A DNA stretch of 37,064 nucleotides from Paracoccaceae bacterium (GTDB lineage: Bacteria > Pseudomonadota > Alphaproteobacteria > Rhodobacterales > Rhodobacteraceae), in assembly GCA_020832445.1 (NCBI GenBank), contig JAFIEO010000025.1:1-37064 (forward strand). The letters are read 5' to 3'. Below the pieces are notes generated by a model, which made no database searches, had not been told where the DNA came from, and saw only the letters and a program-made list of their open reading frames with translations. Both the position numbers and the translations under genes were made by a program. This document shows, in pieces, positions 29,699 through 36,518 of this stretch. Position 1 is the stretch's first letter; each line of letters begins with the position of its first letter.

Positions 29699-31099
29699 TC
29701 AGACCAGTTCAAAAATTTCATAATCGATATGGCGGTCCCGAACCCCAAGCCGGTTCAGATCACCGCGCAAGGACGCAATCATCGGGGCAGGACCACATAA
29801 AAGATGCGGCCAGTCGCGCGTGTCAGCCGCAAGATGGCGTGTCAGAATGTCGAAATCAATCTGGCCCTGCTCGCCCTCCCAATCGTCAGGCGGGTCGTCC
29901 AGAACATGCACCAGCGTCAGGTTCAGCCGCTTGCGCAAAACGTCCAGTTCATCGCGAAACGCCATATTGTCCCATGTGGGGTTCCCATAGATCAAGATGA
30001 TCGGGCGCGGGTCGTTGCGCGCATCCAGCGCATGCAGATTTGACAGGATTGGGGTAATGCCCACCCCGCCGGCAATCATGACAAACCCCTGCGCCCCCGC
30101 CATCCGGTCCACGGAAAACGCGCCATATGGTCCATCCACATAGGCACGCGCGCCGATTTCAGTTTGCGCCAGTTCAGTGCTGTGATCCCCCAGCGCCTTG
30201 ATTGCAAAAGACAGGTTCGGCCCCTTTTCAGGCGCGGTGGAAATGGTGAACGGGTGCTCAATCATGCCATAAGGGGACCGGTCGATTTTCAGCCATGCGA
30301 ATTGTCCCGGTTTCCAGCGTGTCAGGGCGCGGCCTTCGGGGGCAAGTTCCAACCGGCGCACGCCGCCGCCTTCATCATGATTGGCCACAACGCGCCACGG
30401 GTTGCGCGATTGCATCCATGGACGGATCAGCCGTGTAAACACCAACAGCCCGACCCAGCCCAGCGTTGCGCCAAGCCACAATGCACGCTTTTCGGCAGTA
30501 TCCGTCAGGTTACCCACGCCCAGAACATGCGCAATCGCGGCCACAAACCCCGTGATCGCCAGCGCCAGATGCAGCTTGCGCCACCATTCATAGGACAGCC
30601 CCAGCAGCTTGCGCCATTGCGATGTGACAACAAGGCCCGCAAAACACAGCAGCGACACGCGGCCTGCGGTCAACTCCCACCGCGCCTGAAGCGGGTTCAA
30701 CTCGCCAAGTGCAGGTTGATGAAAGACATAGAGCACCGCAAAATGCGCCCCCATCAACGCCAGCGCGCCCCAGCTAAGGTAACGGTGTGTCAGATAGACA
30801 ATATCGGCCCCGAACGGATGCGTAATCCAGCGCAGCCGCCCCGTCAGCGCGAACTGCAAGGTAATCATCGCCAGCGCGCCAAACCCCAGCCCCATGCTGA
30901 AATCCCATGTCAGGCCACCGGATGGCACGGCCTCGCCCACGAAGACGATCACTGCAAACGGCACACCCAGCGCCAGCAAGCCCAGTGCCAGCACCGCACC
31001 GGCATGGGCGATGACAACCAGACGCCGGTCATGACGCGGCTGATACCGGCGCGCAACGGTGGTGCTTGCGCCGCCGGTTCGTGGGGAAATTCTGTTCAT
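29699..31099 (-). CDS. ferric-reductase-like transmembrane flavoprotein
   Basis: A 466-residue protein with an N-terminal membrane part of about six helices (ferric reductase-like domain, haem-binding histidines plausible in LTHRYLSW, GAHFAVLYVFH and KLHLALAITGFVAAIAH), and a C-terminal ferredoxin-NADP reductase-like part (about 235-466). HPFTIST is the FAD-binding motif, GGVGITPIL the nicotinamide-nucleotide site, and YEIFELV the terminal segment. It would pass electrons from NAD(P)H through FAD and haem across the membrane to a metal or oxygen. I chose ATG 31099: an in-frame GTG at 31117 would fall inside an exact EcfG-type promoter whose predicted start site is at 31101 or so, implying a leaderless or nearly leaderless mRNA. 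Confidence 0.85.
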   Translation of the reverse strand: MNRISPRTGGASTTVARRYQPRHDRRLVVIAHAGAVLALGLLALGVPFAVIVFVGEAVPSGGLTWDFSMGLGFGALAMITLQFALTGRLRWITHPFGADIVYLTHRYLSWGALALMGAHFAVLYVFHQPALGELNPLQARWELTAGRVSLLCFAGLVVTSQWRKLLGLSYEWWRKLHLALAITGFVAAIAHVLGVGNLTDTAEKRALWLGATLGWVGLLVFTRLIRPWMQSRNPWRVVANHDEGGGVRRLELAPEGRALTRWKPGQFAWLKIDRSPYGMIEHPFTISTAPEKGPNLSFAIKALGDHSTELAQTEIGARAYVDGPYGAFSVDRMAGAQGFVMIAGGVGITPILSNLHALDARNDPRPIILIYGNPTWDNMAFRDELDVLRKRLNLTLVHVLDDPPDDWEGEQGQIDFDILTRHLAADTRDWPHLLCGPAPMIASLRGDLNRLGVRDRHIDYEIFELV

Positions 31100-31107
31100 C
31101 CTTGTCC

Positions 31108-31133
31108 AACGTGGCACCAGCCGTGCCGGTTCC
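31108..31133 (-). promoter_or_regulatory. EcfG-type promoter for the ferric-reductase-like gene
   Basis: Minus strand GGAAC, 17-bp spacer, CGTT, in the 47-bp gap after the DUF2231 gene. The -10 box ends only 8 bp before the ATG at 31099. Confidence 0.7.
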
Positions 31134-31146
31134 CTGTGCTGTGAAA

Positions 31147-31656
31147 TCAGGATGGGTCTTCAGGCATTTTTGTGCCGATCTGATAATCAAACACCAGCTT
31201 GCCCCCATGCCAGCCTGTGATCGCGGTCAATCCCGCCGCCACGGCCGACAGGCACAACCCCAGTGGCAGAACGGCTTCTTCAGGCTGACCAATGCGAAAG
31301 GCCCAATTCGCCCCGATCAGCGACAGCAGCATGACCGCCAGAACAAAATGCGTCCAGCTTGCCGAACGGTTGCGGATACCACGCACGACAAGCAATTCCA
31401 CCGTGCCGGTAATTCCGGCAATGACGCCCATCAAAAACGCGCCGAATGCCGCCCAGCCTGCAACCCGTGTCCAGAACGCGTCGGCAGTCCACCAATACAG
31501 CAGGTCTGCGCCCAGCAAAGACATTGTAAGGGCGATGGGAAACGCAACCAGCATTGCATGCAAAGGGTGGCCAGCAATCGCAATGCGCGATTCCGTTGCC
31601 AACAGGGCGCGGTGTTCTTCGACCGGATCGGTGAAGCGGGAATTCTTCGGGGCCAT
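31147..31656 (-). CDS. DUF2231 family membrane protein
   Basis: A 169-residue protein with four membrane helices. GHPLHAMLVAFPIALTMSLL (about 29-48) is the family's opening signature and ITGWHGGKLVFDYQIG its closing one. DUF2231 members are often found with redox or haem proteins; a haem-binding role through the GHPLH histidines has been suggested, unproven here. AGGAAAG precedes the ATG. It lies directly upstream of the ferric-reductase-like gene and may be co-transcribed with it, which fits a redox partnership. No EcfG-type box is seen before it. Confidence 0.85.
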   Translation of the reverse strand: MAPKNSRFTDPVEEHRALLATESRIAIAGHPLHAMLVAFPIALTMSLLGADLLYWWTADAFWTRVAGWAAFGAFLMGVIAGITGTVELLVVRGIRNRSASWTHFVLAVMLLSLIGANWAFRIGQPEEAVLPLGLCLSAVAAGLTAITGWHGGKLVFDYQIGTKMPEDPS

Positions 31657-31751
31657 GGGTTCGCTTTCCTGGATCGGGGTTCCTTTTCAGGTGTCAGGGC
31701 CACATTGCGCAGCCCGCAAAGTTCCGCAGTCACGTGCACGGCAGGGTCGCT

Positions 31752-33479
31752 TCAGGGCAACGCCGCGGTCTGCGGTGCCTGTTCGGCGACACGCAGACAA
31801 ACCTGCCAGCCGTCGCATCCGTTCCGCACGCTGGGGCCTATTTCTATATCGCCGTGAATCTGAAGCGCGAAAGCGGTCATCAACTCCCGTCCCAGCCCAT
31901 CGCCCGGCAATTGCTCCAGCGGTTCCGACACGGAATTCCACACGCTAAGTTCGGCAAACCCGCCCTTGCTGCGCAGGCTGATATCCAGCTGGCTGGTCCC
32001 GCCCTGCGGGCCGGACGCATATTTCAACGCGTTGGTCAGTGCTTCGGCAAATAACAATGATGCCGGAATGATCTTGTCATGGGCCAGATCCACTGACTCA
32101 AACTGTTTCGTCACGGTCAGATCAGCCGCGTCCGCTTTTGCCAGCGACAGTGTCTCTTGCAAAATACTGTCAAAGAAACTGGCCGCATAGCGTTCGGCAA
32201 TGCGGTCTTGTTCGTAAAGCGTGCGGTGAATAGTGGCCAGCGACCGGACACGCGCCTGAACACCTTGCAAGATCTGGCGTGCATCGGGATCGTGCAGGCG
32301 GCGCATCTGCAAATTCAGGATAGACCCGATAAGCTGTAGGTTGTTTTTCACTCGGTGGTGAATTTCCTTCAGCAGAATGGTCTTTTCTGCAAGCGCTTCT
32401 TCGCGCTCGCGTTCGTCACGGCGGATCAGCAACGCCATTTTGGAAAAGGTTGAATCGATTTCGCGCAGTTCAGTCGGTGCCTCATCGGGCAGGCGCTGAA
32501 ATTCTGCACGGTTGCCCAAAGCAAAACGCCGCAACTGCGAATTCAGCCGCTTCAAGTGGCGTACAACCATGTAATCAACCGCAAACATCACCACGGCCAA
32601 TGATGCAAACCACATCAGGACAGGAAAGCTTAACCGCCACAGGTTCATCGCAGCCGCAAACGGCAATTGATCACTGGACCAGCTTCCCAAGGCATAAAGC
32701 TGGCCGGGAATAACCTCTGCTATGGTGAATGTGCGGCTTTCGCCGTTCTCGCTGATGCCGCGCAAGACACCGTTGCGCACATCCAGCAAGGAATTCAGCG
32801 TCCCGCCATCAGGCAGCATATCCACGGAATCGGCATTGTCCGCACTGGTCAGTGTGTCGCCTGATGCATTGACCAGATATGTCATGCGCAGCCCGGTCTG
32901 CTGGTCCGGTTCTGTGCCAATCAAGGTGAATGTATGCCGCGAAATCGAGATGCTGACATATCCCACAAAATCGCCATCATCATAAACCGGCCTGTTGGCC
33001 AGCACGACGGGCCGCCCCGTGATCGCCCCTGATGGCTGAAAACTGAAAAAGCTGCGCGGGTTTTCCATATCCGCCTGCAAGGTCGGGGAATCTCTGAAAT
33101 CCACTTCGTCGCCCTGCGATACACAGCGCATTACACCGTCACGCGCAATGAAACCTGCGAAAGCATACAGACCGGTCGCATCGACAAATTCCCGCAAAAA
33201 CCCTGAACACGCCGCAGTATCATCCAGACGGTCCAGCAACAGCGGCGTCAACCGGTGCGCTGACAACATTGCACTTTCCAGCAACCCGCGTTGTCCCGCA
33301 ACCGCATCGGCAGTGCGCGAAACAAGCATCGCATCATCCGACCGCGCCTGTTCGCGCAGCGACTGATATTCGGAATAGATGGAAATCGCCCCCAAAGGGG
33401 CAAGCGCCAGCGTCATCAGAATTGCCAGACGGGTCGCCAACTTGTCATTGAACTCGAACACTGCCAATGCTTGTTTCAA
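31752..33479 (-). CDS. membrane sensor histidine kinase (HisKA_2/HWE-like), candidate PhyR kinase
   Basis: A 575-residue sensor kinase. Two membrane helices (about 15-37 and 283-304) enclose a 245-residue periplasmic sensor region, probably a double-Cache-like fold (for example VYDDGDFVGYVSISISR). A HAMP-like linker leads to the dimerisation box KEIHHRVKNNLQLIGSILNL, with the phosphoacceptor at H374/H375, then a HATPase domain (FAEALTNALKYA; GDGLGRELM). Kinases of this HisKA_2/HWE type are the usual activators of PhyR in the general stress response. The start is a TTG at 33479, 13 bp after the ecfG stop; AAGG abuts it, so the exact start is uncertain. Operon context nepR-ecfG-kinase supports a role in PhyR phosphorylation. 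Confidence 0.88.
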   Translation of the reverse strand: MKQALAVFEFNDKLATRLAILMTLALAPLGAISIYSEYQSLREQARSDDAMLVSRTADAVAGQRGLLESAMLSAHRLTPLLLDRLDDTAACSGFLREFVDATGLYAFAGFIARDGVMRCVSQGDEVDFRDSPTLQADMENPRSFFSFQPSGAITGRPVVLANRPVYDDGDFVGYVSISISRHTFTLIGTEPDQQTGLRMTYLVNASGDTLTSADNADSVDMLPDGGTLNSLLDVRNGVLRGISENGESRTFTIAEVIPGQLYALGSWSSDQLPFAAAMNLWRLSFPVLMWFASLAVVMFAVDYMVVRHLKRLNSQLRRFALGNRAEFQRLPDEAPTELREIDSTFSKMALLIRRDEREREEALAEKTILLKEIHHRVKNNLQLIGSILNLQMRRLHDPDARQILQGVQARVRSLATIHRTLYEQDRIAERYAASFFDSILQETLSLAKADAADLTVTKQFESVDLAHDKIIPASLLFAEALTNALKYASGPQGGTSQLDISLRSKGGFAELSVWNSVSEPLEQLPGDGLGRELMTAFALQIHGDIEIGPSVRNGCDGWQVCLRVAEQAPQTAALP

Positions 33480-33492
33480 CCTTGTTGAGTTA

Positions 33493-34068
33493 TCAAAATC
33501 CGTTGGGTGCGCCAGCCATCACCATCGCAACAGATTTATCTGTTGAATCAGGAAGTTCACCTTTTTCAAGATGCAGAATTTCCACCAATGCCTTGCGCGC
33601 ACGGTTGGCGCGGCTTTTTATCGTGCCGGGGGCGCAACCACAGGTTTGCGCGGCTTCCTCGATGGAAAACCCCATGGCACCGACAAGAATAAGCGCCTCT
33701 CGCTGCTCGACCGGCAGAAGTTTCATCGCGGCGTTCAACTCTTGCAGGGCAAGGCGGCCGTCATGGTCGGGCTTGGACGCCATACGCGCGGCGAACACCC
33801 CTTCCCCATCGGACACTTCACGCGATTGCTTGCGGCGTTTTGACAAATAGGTGTTGCGCAAAATCGTGAACAGCCAGGCACGCAGGTTCGTGCCCTCGTT
33901 ATATTGTGAAAATTTGCTCCATGCCTTTAGCACAGTTTCCTGCACCAAATCATCCGCGCCCGACACGTCCCCTGTCAGGCCACGCGCGAAGGCGCGCAGG
34001 GCTGGCAAATGGGTGACAATTTCATCGCGCGGATCCGTAAATTGCTGGTTCTCCGGGGTATCGCTCAT
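33493..34068 (-). CDS. ecfG: general-stress ECF sigma factor EcfG
   Basis: A 191-residue extracytoplasmic-function sigma factor of the EcfG type, which directs RNA polymerase to general-stress promoters. Region 2 covers about residues 20-90 (DDLVQETVLKAWSKF; NLRAWLFTILRNTYLSKRRK) and region 4 about 115-165 (LPVEQREALILVGAMGFSIEEAA, then APGTIKSRANRARKAL). Its start overlaps the nepR stop by 4 bp, as is usual for this locus. The sigma factor is held inactive by NepR until phosphorylated PhyR captures NepR. Many matching promoters are found in the surrounding 18 kb. Confidence 0.93.
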   Translation of the reverse strand: MSDTPENQQFTDPRDEIVTHLPALRAFARGLTGDVSGADDLVQETVLKAWSKFSQYNEGTNLRAWLFTILRNTYLSKRRKQSREVSDGEGVFAARMASKPDHDGRLALQELNAAMKLLPVEQREALILVGAMGFSIEEAAQTCGCAPGTIKSRANRARKALVEILHLEKGELPDSTDKSVAMVMAGAPNGF

Positions 34069-34253
34069 TTTTCCCCCGCCTTCTTTTGCGCATCTTGTTG
34101 TCGAAGCGCGTCCAGAAGATCAGTCAGGGATTTTGGCAACTCCTCGGAAGCCGCGTCACTGTAAAGCCGCTTGAGGTTTTCATCAATCTGCTTGGAAACA
34201 GCCGGTGCGATGTCCTTTCTGTTTCCATTTCTTTTCCCACTCATAATCGACAT
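34065..34253 (-). CDS. nepR: anti-sigma factor NepR
   Basis: A 62-residue protein with the NepR core: QIDENLKRLYSDAASEELP followed by KSLTDLLDALRQQ, two helices that bind EcfG or, under stress, the sigma-like domain of PhyR. The flanks are short and charged. I chose ATG 34253 because AAAAGG is close upstream; ATG 34244 would remove three residues. It is the first gene of the nepR-ecfG-kinase unit and is transcribed from one face of the palindromic promoter at 34331-34368. Confidence 0.9.
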   Translation of the reverse strand: MSIMSGKRNGNRKDIAPAVSKQIDENLKRLYSDAASEELPKSLTDLLDALRQQDAQKKAGEK

Positions 34254-34330
34254 ACAGCCTTTTGCTCCACAAATTTCACTCTGGCAGCTTCCGATCTGCT
34301 GCGCAACCATCGCAGCAATCGTGACAACCT

Positions 34331-34368
34331 TTTGGAACCAAACGCCTTGCACTGCGTTTGGTTCCAAA
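34331..34368. promoter_or_regulatory. palindromic bidirectional EcfG-type promoter
   Basis: TTTGGAACCAAACGC (34331-34345) and GCGTTTGGTTCCAAA (34354-34368) are perfect 15-bp inverted arms around an 8-bp centre. Read rightward it gives GGAAC (34334), 16 bp, CGTT (34355) toward phyR; read leftward it gives GGAAC (34365), 16 bp, CGTT (34344) toward nepR. The -35 of each promoter overlaps the -10 region of the other. Leaders are about 80 nt on both sides. Both units would be autoregulated by EcfG and would compete for the same DNA. Confidence 0.88.
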
Positions 34369-34448
34369 GAATGTTTGTTTTTCATATGTGCCTGAAACGG
34401 GCCGAAAGTAGGGAAGTTCAAAGAATGCCGGAAGTTCAAGGAGAGAAC

Positions 34449-35243
34449 ATGTCTATGTCGATGCGTATTGCGAAGGAACTGCCCTATTTGCGCCGGTATG
34501 CGCGGGCACTGACGGGCAGCCAGCAAACCGGCGACAGATATGCCGCCGCCACATTGGAAGCCATACTTGAAGACAGATCCCTGCTTGATAACGAAATCGC
34601 GCCCAGACTGGCGCTGTTCCGGGCATTTCATACCGTGTGGCAGACAACCGGCGCGCCGGTCAGCGAAGAGGTCGGCACCGGAACCGAGGCCCGCGCACAA
34701 TCGCTGCTTGCCAGCCTGACCACCAACACACGAGAGGCGCTGTTGCTCCGCTCGCTTGAGGAATTTAACTACGCTGACATCGCGCAGGTCATTCAGGTCA
34801 CCGAGGATGAGGCCCGCGAACTGGTGTCGATTGCCTATACCGAAATGTCGCGTTCGGTGCAGGGACGCATCCAGATTATCGAAGACGAGCCGCTGATTGC
34901 GCTGGATATCAAAAGCATTGTCACCGAGATGGGCCATGACGTCACCGGGATCGCACGCACCCATAAAGAAGCAGTGGCACTGGGCCAGAAGACACGGCCT
35001 GACCTTATTCTGGCAGATATTCACCTTGCGGACGACTCCTCTGGTGTGGAAGCGGTCGCTGAACTGCTGCGCGACAACGCAGACATTCCGGTGATTTTCA
35101 TCACTGCCTATCCCGAACGCCTGCTGACCGGTGAAAAGCCGGAGCCTGCCTTCCTGATCACCAAACCGTTCGAGGAAGAACAGGTTCGCTCCGCAGTGTC
35201 GCAGGCAATGTTCTTTGCGTCTACGAAAACGCTGAACGCCTGA
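34449..35243 (+). CDS. phyR: anti-anti-sigma response regulator PhyR
   Basis: PhyR is the master switch of the general stress response: when phosphorylated, its sigma-like domain binds NepR and frees EcfG. The 264-residue protein has the sigma-like domain at about 1-135 (LPYLRRYARALTGSQQTGD; TREALLLRSLEEFNYADIA) and a receiver domain at about 140-260, with acidic pocket E145-D-E, phosphoacceptor D190 (LILADIHLAD), the FITAYPE threonine and the TKPF lysine. Length and domain order are exactly those of PhyR. AAGGAGAG precedes the ATG. It is divergent from nepR, sharing the palindromic promoter. Confidence 0.95.
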   Translation: MSMSMRIAKELPYLRRYARALTGSQQTGDRYAAATLEAILEDRSLLDNEIAPRLALFRAFHTVWQTTGAPVSEEVGTGTEARAQSLLASLTTNTREALLLRSLEEFNYADIAQVIQVTEDEARELVSIAYTEMSRSVQGRIQIIEDEPLIALDIKSIVTEMGHDVTGIARTHKEAVALGQKTRPDLILADIHLADDSSGVEAVAELLRDNADIPVIFITAYPERLLTGEKPEPAFLITKPFEEEQVRSAVSQAMFFASTKTLNA

Positions 35244-35250
35244 ACCAGAT

Positions 35251-35285
35251 CGTCGGCAAGCCCGAATTACAACGGTTTGCCGACG
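35251..35285 (+). terminator. hairpin after phyR
   Basis: CGTCGGCAA and TTGCCGACG form a 9-bp stem with a 17-nt loop 7 bp after the phyR stop, followed by GTTTC. A likely but not strong terminator. Confidence 0.5.
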
Positions 35286-35432
35286 GTTTCACCAAACCGA
35301 AAATGCAATTCAAGCGTCAACTCACTCAAACAAAGAAAATATTTCTTTACATCTGAAAATTCCTGAAAAAGATAACTCATTCATTTTAATTCAGATATTC
35401 ACTATGTAAATAATTCGTGTCAATCAATACTT

Positions 35433-35457
35433 GGAACCAACAGCCCCGTCATCCGTT
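35433..35457 (+). promoter_or_regulatory. EcfG-type promoter for the DUF1328-DUF2383 pair
   Basis: GGAAC, 16-bp spacer, CGTT on the plus strand within an AT-rich stretch; predicted leader about 43 nt to the start at 35507. Confidence 0.82.
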
Positions 35458-35506
35458 TCATTTTCATATGCCGACATATCGGCGCTGAAAAATGAAAGGA
35501 AACACT

Positions 35507-35680
35507 ATGCTAGGCTGGGCACTTACTTTTCTTATCGTCGCGCTGATTGCAGCAGCACTTGGTTTCACCGGCATCGCAGGTGCAGCATCGTCGATTGCAC
35601 AGATCCTTTTCGTAATTTTCCTGATCCTTTTCGTCGTTGCCATGATCGCTCGTGCTGTTCGTGGACGCCCTCCGTTGTAA
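35507..35680 (+). CDS. DUF1328 family small membrane protein
   Basis: A 57-residue protein with two membrane helices (about 3-25 and 34-50), matching the DUF1328/UPF0391 (YtjA-like) family: [20 protein letters not shown] then [29 protein letters not shown] precedes the ATG. The function is unknown; homologues are commonly stress-induced. An EcfG-type promoter upstream drives it together with the DUF2383 gene 31 bp downstream. Confidence 0.9.
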   Translation: MLGWALTFLIVALIAAALGFTGIAGAASSIAQILFVIFLILFVVAMIARAVRGRPPL

Positions 35681-35711
35681 TGCACGATTAACCCCACATG
35701 GGAGAATCATC

Positions 35712-36221
35712 ATGAAAGCCACTGACATCAAACACTTGCACCCAAAGGTTGCCGCAGGCGCCGCAGACGCGCCCACGCAGCCCGCCAACTCCGCACCAAA
35801 CCCTGATGACGACCGCATACACCTGATTGGCGAAGTTCACACACGCGTTCTGGATACAATCGCAGGCTTTGAAAAAGTCGTCGAAAAAGCCGAACCGGAA
35901 TTCAAACCTGTTGCAGAAACCTTTTTGTATATGCACAGAAAGCACGAAAGCGAACTAACCGCATATTTGCAGAAATGCGGATATGCGCCTGAAAATGACG
36001 GGTCGTTTTTTGGCACTGTGAATAAGGCTGTCGTTGAAATGCGATCCTGGTTCGAGGATGTTTCCGAAAACATCATGGACCGCATTATTCAAGGCGAAAA
36101 ACATGTTCTGGAAGCATATGAAAACGCGCAATCAGTCGGGCAAACTGTTGAAGCAAACGCCATGCTTGCCAAGCATATGGCCGAATTGAACGCGATGATG
36201 CAAAAAAACGCACATGTCTAA
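35712..36221 (+). CDS. DUF2383 / PA2169 family four-helix-bundle protein
   Basis: A 169-residue protein with a disordered N-terminus (about 1-32) and a helical-bundle domain of the DUF2383 family (IHLIGEVHTRVLDTIAGFEK, MHRKHESELTAYLQKCGY, IIQGEKHVLEAYENA). The fold resembles ferritin-like bundles, and histidines and glutamates on the helices could bind metal, though this is not established. GGAGAA precedes the ATG. It follows the DUF1328 gene closely and is followed by a terminator, so the two form a stress-inducible pair. Confidence 0.82.
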   Translation: MKATDIKHLHPKVAAGAADAPTQPANSAPNPDDDRIHLIGEVHTRVLDTIAGFEKVVEKAEPEFKPVAETFLYMHRKHESELTAYLQKCGYAPENDGSFFGTVNKAVVEMRSWFEDVSENIMDRIIQGEKHVLEAYENAQSVGQTVEANAMLAKHMAELNAMMQKNAHV

Positions 36222-36232
36222 ACGCAGATATC

Positions 36233-36259
36233 TCAGGCCGCCGGTAACAGGCGGCCTGA
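36233..36259 (+). terminator. terminator after the DUF2383 gene
   Basis: TCAGGCCGCC and GGCGGCCTGA pair over 10 bp with a 7-nt loop, followed by TCTGTTTT. Confidence 0.7.
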
Positions 36260-36518
36260 TCTGTTTTGGCGCGTTTGAACCTGGCATACATCACTAAAAC
36301 ACATCGATTGCGGCGGCAAACGGGGAAGATCAGCTTGGCGCAAACACCCAGCCCTTGCGAACAAACCAACGCTTCACCGCGCCGCCCGTCAGGCCATTTT
36401 ATACATAATATTCATGAACGGAATGGAAGGTGGCGCACCAAAGCGGTAGAAGATGATTACTGGAAAGTTTTTTTAAACAGTAGGTTACGGTGGCAGGAAT
36501 TTGGTTCGGTGCCCTTAG
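36260..36518. other. gene-free stretch before the insertion sequence
   Basis: About 260 bp with no supported gene. A 137-codon frame crosses it but lacks a ribosome-binding site and runs into the transposase in another frame. It has a T7 run near 36470 and no EcfG-type box that I could find. Confidence 0.45.

Noticed and set aside
31657-31751. Two minus-strand GGAAC words upstream of the DUF2231 gene
   Set aside because: Neither has CGTT or a one-mismatch form at the right distance.
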